Source: Ampelomyces quisqualis (taxonomy: Eukaryota > Ascomycota > Dothideomycetes > Pleosporales > Phaeosphaeriaceae). Taken from it: 64,000 bases of DNA. Where the stretch lies: the NCBI GenBank assembly GCA_018398575.1, contig JAGTXZ010000003.1, forward strand, positions 1,178,001-1,242,000, given 5' to 3'. Positions 56,791-64,000 of the stretch are shown piece by piece. How positions within the stretch are numbered: position 1 is the stretch's first letter; every line of letters begins with the position of its first letter. The notes beneath the pieces were generated by a model. That model was not told the origin of the DNA. It worked only from the letters and a program-made list of their open reading frames with translations, and did no database searches. Made by a program: the position numbers and the translations under genes.

Positions 56791-57669
56791 ATGGCAGATA
56801 ATTCGCCTTTCTTGGATCTGCCGGCAGAACTGCGCCAAATGATATTTGAAGAGCTCTTCCGCTACGACAATGGTCTAATCTTCGACTTCTATCCTTACCT
56901 ACGCGTTATGAACGAAGTTTCACTAAACTTACTCGGCCCAAACAAACTGAAGTATGTCAATCGGCAACTACATGCTGAGACTAAGGGTGTGCTACTCCGA
57001 GTAAACGACACCTTGACCTTTGGGAGATTGGACAGCGCCGTCTACTATGCTCGTGGAGGGATGAAAATAGTTCATCTCGACGAACCAGTGGCAAGCAGCG
57101 ATAGAGCCCTGTATCTTTTCGCTCATTTCGCGCACATCTTGAAGTCCCCACATTTCAGCAAGATAAAGCATATTCACATATCGATCATCACACCCCACAC
57201 CAACGACTTCCTGGATCACCTCACCACAGTCTTCCTCAAAGACCACTTCAAGCGCATCGAACGTTTCTGCAACGATAACCCAAGTATCAACGTATACCTT
57301 GCTCTCACCAGCCCCTCAAAATGCGCCTACACAATCGAAGAAGAGCTCGACGTCGTCTCAAAAGTCATGAACCGTCTCCGTGGCCATCCGATCTCACCTC
57401 ATCCTACTTTCAATGTCCATCCCGCATTGGGCATCACCGAGTTTTCCATGCAGCTCGATGTGCTTCTAGGAGAGTTGAAAGTACTCCGCGCAGCGCTGAA
57501 AGTTCGCATGGCGGGGTACAGGCGTATCCTTGGGCAAAATTTGCGCGTGAAGATCAGGATGGCTAGTGGGGTGTATGGACGCGTCCGTGTGGGTGGCTTG
57601 TCCTGCTCGAGATGTCAAGGTACAGGGCGATTGGATCACTTTTCTGAGTTGTATCCGGATGGATGCTGA
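56791..57669 (+). CDS. 2EXR/F-box-like protein, copy 3
   Basis: A single exon encodes 292 residues from ATG 56791 (AAAATGGC). An in-frame ATG 15 codons upstream (56746) is possible but adds unconserved residues. LDLPAELRQMIFEELF is at 8-23 and KLKYVNRQLHAETKGVLLRV at 52-71, the two family blocks also seen at 28.3 and 29.9 kb. Between them copy 3 has a different linker, so it is diverged. The C-terminus has CSRCQGTG, a single CXXC. The function is unknown. It lies 340 bp downstream of the frameshifted DUF3632-like gene. Confidence 0.78.
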   Translation: MADNSPFLDLPAELRQMIFEELFRYDNGLIFDFYPYLRVMNEVSLNLLGPNKLKYVNRQLHAETKGVLLRVNDTLTFGRLDSAVYYARGGMKIVHLDEPVASSDRALYLFAHFAHILKSPHFSKIKHIHISIITPHTNDFLDHLTTVFLKDHFKRIERFCNDNPSINVYLALTSPSKCAYTIEEELDVVSKVMNRLRGHPISPHPTFNVHPALGITEFSMQLDVLLGELKVLRAALKVRMAGYRRILGQNLRVKIRMASGVYGRVRVGGLSCSRCQGTGRLDHFSELYPDGC

Positions 57670-59746
57670 GAGTGGCATCAGTCCCCGGCTGCAACAGGAC
57701 GTCGGGGACGAAAGAGTGAATGGCGCAATCAATCTACAGGTTTTCCAAAGTGGGGACAACGATGGACACCCATTCATTTGAGGTATCCAAGTCATCGAAT
57801 TCGGAGCTGTGGGAGACTTGGGGAAGGTGGAATCGTTCACTTAGCGGCCGCTGCGCTCAAGAGTCGAAAAGGGGTTTCCATGCACTCGAACATTGTAGAG
57901 TGCGATTTGTGAACCACAGGTGATCGACGGCCCTCCACTGCATGCTTTTATATACGAGCAAAAACGACAGGGGTGTTCATGCGACGGCAAGTCGAATCAC
58001 TGCGTACCAAATGCATGGCTTGTGCAGGTGACAAAACAGTAGCGGTAGACTAAGCGTAGGCTGGAGGGTGCTGTCGCTGAGCTTCGGGGTTTATCAGGTA
58101 ATTTGAGGTTCTCTGTTCTGTGTGCGAATCCGAGCGCTGACGTGGTGGAGACGAAAGAGAACTTGTCTGGGGATGGAGAAATGGATCTGGCTCTCAAGCG
58201 CTACTCTAGGAGTCTGTGGGAGGATGGCATATGATGTTCAAGGAGCTTGTGAGTTGGGTCAAATTCCTTTGCTTTCTTCCAGTGAGGAGAATAATAGCTA
58301 AGTAGGTTGTTGCCAAAGCCTCACCATAACCGCAGAGATGTGTGGGTATGAAGTTACCGTCGTTCTACACGGGATAAATTTAGCTGCAGGCCCCACAATC
58401 AGGAAGGTAGTCTTCAAGTAAAAACCCTTCGATAACAGTGCCTGTAGCTCTACACAGACCCTGACACGTTACACCTAGTGAGCAGGGACGACTTTATCTC
58501 AAGGCTGCAAGTGAAAGCTGAGTGTATTAGAACATGAAGAAAGCGTGATTGGGAATTCAAGCCACAAAAAACGCTGCACGGGACTTATTCAAGATTCTGG
58601 CCCAAGTACGGAGTACGAAGTATGCATCAACCTCGCGCTGCAAAGCCGCCAAAGAAGCCCTTCTCTACCCCGTAAGCCAGGCTATCTAACCATGGATCGT
58701 AGGCCAATCTGCTCGTCTCTTCACTTGTACAGTTCCATAATCGTCGCATGGGTTCGAGGCTCATACTATCTTTCCTGCAGTCCAAGCCAGGCCTTTCGGA
58801 CCGGTGTTGCGGGGCAAGACTTGGTTCTGAGTCGTGATTATGTTCGCTTGTTGATGTTCCCTCAACCATTCTATCTGCACCTCCACAATCTCGACTTCTT
58901 CTCTGCCTATCGCAGCCCTGCGCTCCCTGCAGTCGTTGTCGTCTTGCATCACCAGGCGGAATCATCAAGGCGCCGGAGTGGCTCTAGAGAAGGCTTCGGT
59001 GGCTTCTCCTCAGCTACCACGCATCGCCCGGTCCAGAGCGATCCTTCCGCTAGCCCTACCAGAATATTGGCATGAACACCACTGCATCTTGCACAGCAGC
59101 TCACCGGAACCGATGTCGCAATACCAGGCTGAACGTTTGCATGCACACACAAGGTGAACGATGAGGTTTCGCAGACGGCGAAGCATTGTCTTGCTCCATT
59201 CGCTTCACCAGCAACCCTGCAGACCCTGATCGACAGGCACCAGCGCTGGCCTTGCACATCCACCTTCATCAACCAGATGGGTCTAATTCCGGGCGAATAT
59301 TGGCAAAGCCACGGCGTCGTTGGACAGCCGCATGGTCGGCCGACTTCCAGGCGCGTACCTGATGCTCTGGGACAAGTCGCATTGTCTGCGCAAGCCACAC
59401 AGGCTCCGGGCCACGCCGGACATTGCGCTAAGTATCACTTCCCAAACAGTCGCCATGGGGGCTAGAAACGAGACAAATGGTATGGGCTGGGGCACAAAAC
59501 GTGCGAGGCCCCGTGAGATGGATCTAGTCTTCTGTACTCCGTAGGCTGTCGTGATTTGCGTCTTTAGCATCCGCCTTTCGTTTTTTTCCTACGGTTCGAC
59601 ATGCCTCTTCTTGGACAGGATTCGCTTTCATAAACGGGCAAGGAAATAGTAATTTTGGCCGAAAAACACTCAGTCACAACTTCTGGTTATACAATATCTC
59701 GGAGGATCTCTGCACTCGGATCCGGTACGATACTACAAACTTCAGA
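57670..59746. other. Two-kilobase gene-poor interval
   Basis: No frame shows recognisable features on either strand; a 176-codon + frame at 58,545 runs through the dispersed repeat and is not supported. The interval contains the second copy of the dispersed repeat (58,632-58,716) and two TACTCCGTA/TACGGAGTA motifs (58,607-58,615 and 59,535-59,543). The last 200 bp should hold the promoter of the surface-protein gene. Confidence 0.4.
58632..58716 (+). repeat. Second copy of the dispersed repeat of 42.9 kb
   Basis: CGCGCTGCAAAGCCGCC, AAAGAAGCCC, CTATCTAACCA and GTAGGCCAATCTGCTCGT occur in the same order as at 42,941-43,080, with about 55 bp fewer between them. It is the shorter and presumably more decayed copy. 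Confidence 0.6.
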
Positions 59747-60662
59747 ATGAAGTTCGCGTCCCTCCTCACCATATCCACAACGGCGTACGGCCTTGCCTTC
59801 GACGGTCCACTACCAACACCTGTGGCCGACCTCGTCTACGCCGCCCTCACTGGCTTCTCGCCAGCACCCACAAACAATGTTCACACACTGCCAGATGTGT
59901 TCCGACGGCAACAAAAAGCTGCCGATTCAGCAATATGTGGATACCTCGATGGTGACTCAGGTACGTCAGCCCGTCGAACAAGTCCGCCGATTAAAACACG
60001 GCGCCCAACGTTCCCACCCCCATCCAGCCCTACGGTTTCCACCGCACGAATCCTCAGAAATCAGCCAGGACTACTGCTGTCCAATCAATCCATCTCCCCT
60101 GCCCAATTCGCCATTTATCCATGCTAACGATCCCCCCCCCCCACCAGCCTTTCCAGTATCATGCACATCCTCCTCATCCTGCATCTTCTCCGCACCCTCC
60201 TCCTGGTTCGGCTGCTGTCTCTCCTCCTCCTGCGCCCCACTAACGCGCTGCATCAACTCGGCCTCCCTATCCTCCTGCCTCGACGACTCCGCCTGCTACA
60301 ACGACCCCGCGGCAATGGCATGCACAGCGTCCTCGGCGCCGTCGTGCGTACACTTGCACGCCACCTCCAGCCAGGCTACGCTGACTCACTGGGTCTGCGC
60401 CGCAACGGCCACGAGCGTAATGGTCGTCGCGAGCCCGACGACGGGCCCGCGTACTCTGAGTGCTGCGGGGGACGCGAGCGTGATTAGACAGGGTGGGCCG
60501 AAGAGTAGTGGAGGCGCGGGCGCGTTGGATTTGCCTGCTCCGTCGGGGTTGGCGACGGGTCAGGGTGTGCCGTCGAGCGTGGGGAGTTCGGGTGGTGGCG
60601 TGGTGCAGACGGCTGGGGCGGTGGTGGGTGTTGCCGTTGGTGCTTTTGCTGTTTTCCTGTGA
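59747..60662 (+). CDS. GPI-anchored Cys-rich surface protein
   Basis: Two exons (59747-59960 and 60148-60662) with a 187-bp intron (GTACGT..CACCAG preceded by a C-run and GCTAACG) encode 242 residues. A signal peptide (MKFASLLTISTTAYGLA) is followed by a propeptide-like region ending in RRQ. A Cys-rich domain of about 12 Cys (ICGYLDGDS, CTSSSSCIFSAPSSWFGCCL, CINSASLSSCLDDSACYN) then leads to a Ser/Gly-rich linker and a C-terminal hydrophobic tail (VVQTAGAVVGVAVGAFAVFL), as for GPI attachment. CGY-DGDS with the following Cys pairs recurs in secreted ascomycete surface proteins. The spacing does not fit CFEM clearly. The likely location is plasma membrane or cell wall. Confidence 0.78.
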
Positions 60663-60941
60663 AGCGTTGTTTTGCACGGAGCGGTTGGGGTTGGCATTTT
60701 CTTTGCATGGAACGATGCATTGCGTTGGCATCGGCGTTGGCATGGTATCATGTCCGCCGTTTAGATTTGTGTTTGGAATTTATCAGTTAGAAGATGGATA
60801 CCCCAGGGTCAAGTATGGAACAAGTAGAATGGAAAAGGAAGGGTAATTTGATCCTTTACGCATGCTATGCAGCTTCCGTCCAATCATGCATCGTTCCTCG
60901 GCAAACACTTCTCTACAACCAAGCCATTCCACCACGCCGCC

Positions 60942-61813
60942 TTACAATCTAACCTCGCCACCCCTCCTCCAACCAAACTTACTCAGCCTAATCCGCGGCA
61001 CCACGCCCACCAGCACCAGCACACTAGCCACAATGACAGCCCAGTGCTGCACATGCGCCACATTCAAACTATACGTGGTCCAACTGGCCGCACACAGCGT
61101 GGCCAGCCCCAGCGTGGCAATCACATAGCCCCCGACCCTATGGTACTTGTACACGGCCTTTGCATTCTCCGAGCCGCCGTATATCCGGGGAACGTAGTAC
61201 TGCGTGAATCCGACGAGGGACTGGACGTACACCAAGACGTAAAACGCCAGGCCGAGGCGCGCGTGCGGAGAAGCAAAGTGCTCGTGGCCCGGGCCCGCTT
61301 TGTTGATTTCGATAACGACGAGGCCGGCGGTGAGGGCCGAGGTGCCGAGGAGATGGAAGAGGGCGTGGGCGAGGGTGCCTGATTGTTTTTGGCGGGGGGA
61401 GTGTGTGGGCTGGAGGATGAGAGCGGCTTGGATGGCGAGGAGGAAGCCAGCGGAATTGAGGAGCTGTGCAAGTTGGGCGGGGTGAGCACTTGTTCCAGGG
61501 CGGGGGTGAAGGAAGGGGGCAGAGGCGACGACGTACGGGGTGTGCGGAGAAGAAGATGAGTTTGTGCGAGAGGATTGCGCCCCAGATGATTGCTGCGAGG
61601 ATCCAGATTCCGGCTTGCGCAATAGGTGCGGTGCCTGTGTGTTGCACGTCAGCATGTTTCGTCGCTTCTTGGTGCCGACATACCAATCCAGAGGTTGTAC
61701 CACAGCGCCTGTCCCTCGGCCTGACTGGCATCCCCCCTCGTCCCCAGCAGCGGCTCCTCCTCGCTCTGCCCCCTCGCAGCAGCCGCGTTCGGAATGCCCG
61801 TTGCAGACGCCAT
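60942..61813 (-). CDS. Cytochrome b561-like membrane protein
   Basis: Three exons (61813-61684, 61634-61537 and 61463-60942) with introns of 49 and 73 bp encode 249 residues. All splice sites are GT..AG and the phases agree. Several hydrophobic helices follow an N-terminal SEEEPLLG acidic dileucine-like motif. Conserved-looking His are in SAHP, ALFHLLG, GHEHFASPHARLG and YKYHRVGGY, the last three in positions suited to axial haem ligands. GFTQYYVPRIYG and YKYHRVGGYV resemble fungal b561/DOMON-less proteins. It probably carries electrons across an endomembrane; the partner is unknown. An upstream in-frame ATG at 61894 would add 27 residues. Confidence 0.78.
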
Positions 61814-62593
61814 GTCCAGAAGCTGTGCAGTGCGGTCTGTTTGTTTTCGATGATAGGCAATTATGGACTCGTTGTCGGCGTCATCGATGACCATGGAGGT
61901 CTGTGGAGGGCAGGTGTCTGTAAGAAGCACGTGGTTAGTTTGCTTGCCTGCACACTGCATAGGGAGTTGGAAAGTATGACGACATGACAGCACTACAGGG
62001 GTGCGGCCAATTAGCCTGCAGACTGACAAATGCACGCAGAAGTCGAGCCTGTACTTGTTGCTGTCACCCTATGCAGAGGAAAATTCCTGAGGTACATGCT
62101 TCCAATGATTTCAATGGTCCATGATGGTGAGTTCCATGAATCGCACGCTGGTCTTCCGTGTTAGTATTCATGGCTATGTATATATGTATCCAACCCTCGT
62201 TACAATGTCCGCCTTTTCCTTTCGTTGCTTGGTAGTTACCAACCATCAACTATTGGCAGGGGAGTGATAATGAGGAAAACGCCGTCCCGCCAGCAGCGCG
62301 GCCCATAGATAGCAATGCGCCCTGCAAATGCTGATGGTACTGAATCCCAACAACCATCCTACACCGCTCAGATGCAACCGAACCGAGACAAAATAAAACG
62401 CGCTGAAGCTACTAAGAACGACATTCGCACTGCGAGACCCTCCAGGAATGGCTTCTCTTCAGCCTCCAAATCAGTACAACACCGCAGTGGAAGGGGGCGG
62501 AAAAGCCCCAGTAGCGCCGTATCGCTGATGCAAGTCGTCGCCAAGATCAAAATATATTGCTTCGTATTGGATATTAGTGAATTGTGGCCGTAA
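61814..62593. other. Intergenic between b561-like and histidine kinase genes
   Basis: No supported gene is present. It holds the b561 promoter and the 3' UTR of the kinase. Small open frames on both strands lack protein-like features. Confidence 0.4.
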
Positions 62594-64000
62594 TTATTTC
62601 CTTTTCATCAGGTCCGGAGGTTTCGATGGATCGGCCGGATCCAGGAATTTAGTCATGACCAGAGATAGTTGCTTGAACTCGACTGGCTTAGTCACGTACG
62701 AGTTGAAGCCTGATTCCACGCATTTCGCGTACACGTCACCGAGCACGTTGGCCGAGAGTGCAATGATAGGTGTGCGGCGGTATCCGTGCCTCTTCTCCCA
62801 TCGTCGGATCTCTTTGCATGCCTGGTAGCCATCTTTATTTGGCATATGTAGATCGCACTGTGCATGTGGTTAGCTTGAGCACTATGCGCATAAAGTGTTA
62901 AACCCACAAGAATAATCGAGTAGTGGCCCGGCGGTTTGGCGAAAACCGTGTCAGTGCATTGCACACCGTCCATGACTGTCTCTGTTTCGACATCAATCTT
63001 GGCGAGGAACTTGAGAACTACCTAAAATTCTGTGAGCACATCGATTTGTGAGTCCAACATATGAACCTACTGTCTGATTGATCTTATTGTCTTCGACAAG
63101 TAACACTTTGTGTCCTTTGCCACCAACCCGTCGCTTGAGCTCTTCGAACACTAGCTTTTGACTGACGACTACCTGCTGGGCTGAATCCTGATTGCGGTCA
63201 GTGCTTGACTCGCGCTCTTTCTGAGGGTCGAAGATGACGGCGAACTTGGAAGGTTTCAAGGGCCGGTAGATAAATTGTAGACGTCGATCAATGTGTAATT
63301 GTTCGTAGTCGTAAATAGGCGCTTCCTTGATGAGTTCCTTTTTCTGTGACGGATCGGAAACTACGACAACCGAAGTGTTGCCATGAGTCATGGAGCTGAA
63401 GACTTGATCCATAATGGTGTGCACTTCGGCTGTGTCGTGGAGAACAAGCACAACATGGGTGAAGAGGACAGGGTCATCCCCCCCAATCATCTTTTGTGCC
63501 TCGATTATACTTGACTGTCCAGTGACTTGATGTGGTATGCCTTGTGGTAATGTGTTCTTGATATGGCGAATTGTAGCTTCGCGGCTATGAATCAGAGGGC
63601 ACACGACCAGGATCGAGAACATTGGTGGCCGCAAAGTACTGCCAAGTGGCGACAGGCTGCGATGCGGATCCGAAGGGCGAGCCGTCTCGGTAGAGTCCAA
63701 CGAAGTGGAAGAATTGTCTCTATCACTGTTCGTGCGTTTCGTTGGAAATACCAAGTTGATATGTGAGTCTGAGGAACTCCGGGAATCCTGTAGGAACGAA
63801 GACGCCGATGATCTCTCCGAACGAAGACTTGACCTTCCTGTCAGTGCTGCACTAGTCAACGAATGATCAGAACTGCCAGAAGATAATGATGGTGAGTCGC
63901 GCGAATGCTCAGATATCGATAAGCTAGGCACAGGAGACTTGATCGATTCACTCCGCTCAGAAGAGATGCTTGAAACGCGTTTGAGTTGCGCTGCCGCTGC
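62594..64000 (-). CDS. Hybrid histidine kinase, C-terminal receiver part (5' end outside window)
   Basis: The gene enters from the right edge in frame at 64000. Exons 64000-63071, 63021-62908 and 62857-62594, with introns of 49 and 50 bp, give 435 visible residues. A Ser-rich linker precedes a pseudo-receiver-like region (FSILVVCPLIHSREATIRHI, THVVLVLHDTAEVHTIMDQV) that lacks a clear phosphorylation site. A complete receiver domain follows, with acidic pocket VEDN (Glu303, Asp304), phospho-acceptor Asp350 in LCDLHMPNKDGY, ALSAN switch and Lys405 in YVTKP. Such C-termini belong to fungal hybrid sensor kinases that feed a phosphorelay. The sensor and kinase domains, and so the class, lie beyond the window. 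SSK1-type regulators are an alternative, but the double receiver arrangement fits a hybrid kinase better. Confidence 0.83.

Noticed and set aside
58545..59075. 176-codon frame on the + strand
   Set aside because: It runs through the dispersed repeat shared with 42.9 kb, is overlapped by equally long frames on both strands and shows no protein-like features.

Overview
The window looks like nuclear DNA of a filamentous ascomycete, most likely a Dothideomycete of the Pleosporales type. The reasons are short introns of 49-117 bp with GT..AG ends and CTAAC/CTGAC-like branch sites, fungal-specific families (2EXR-type proteins, a DUF3632-like gene, VAC7, UTP18, a CCCH zinc-finger protein, a hybrid histidine kinase), and a sharp two-speed layout of an AT-rich transposon block next to gene-dense DNA.

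Positions 1 to about 25,900 form one AT-rich block ruined by repeat-induced point mutation (RIP). Two structurally complete Ty3/Gypsy LTR retrotransposons can be delimited to the base: element A (LTRs 7002-7283 and 13607-13888, target duplication TATAC) and element B (LTRs 15357-15655 and 22174-22472, target duplication GTTTA). Both keep readable gag zinc knuckle, reverse transcriptase and chromodomain remnants, with Gln/Trp codons turned into stops and the catalytic YLDD turned into YLNN. Both also carry an antisense open frame between the chromodomain and the 3' LTR. In element A this frame contains what looks like a spliceosomal intron, and in both elements it has a CX2CX6C motif. A Tnp2/CACTA-like transposase relic (about 23,300-25,100) is followed by 21-bp subterminal-type repeats ending at the block edge. 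Throughout the block the loss of C is not at every CpA: TCA, CCA, TCG and CCG (and complements) are almost gone, while ACA, GCA, ACG and GCG remain.

From 25,900 to 64,000 the DNA is ordinary gene-rich sequence. In order it holds: a peroxisomal (PTS1) 4-coumarate-CoA-ligase-like enzyme (+); two tandem 2EXR-type genes (+); a CCCH zinc-finger protein (-); a large Ser/Thr-rich membrane protein (-); UTP18 (-); a GNAT fragment broken by a small RIP island (41.8-42.4 kb); a 2EXR fragment; VAC7 (-); a hypothetical protein (+); a Cys-rich hypothetical protein (-); a single-pass membrane protein (-); an RNase T1-like gene whose 5' part is out of frame (-); a cluster of small inverted-repeat transposons; a frameshifted DUF3632-like gene (+); a third 2EXR gene (+); a GPI-anchored Cys-rich surface protein (+); a cytochrome b561-like protein (-); and the 3' end of a hybrid histidine kinase running off the right edge (-).

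The genes do not form an obvious pathway cluster. Housekeeping genes (UTP18 for ribosome biogenesis, VAC7 for vacuolar PI(3,5)P2) sit among lineage-specific genes. The decayed genes and small transposons concentrate in the gaps at 41.8-43.8, 47.9-48.2, 53.6-56.4 and 58.6 kb. No rRNA, tRNA or CRISPR array was found.
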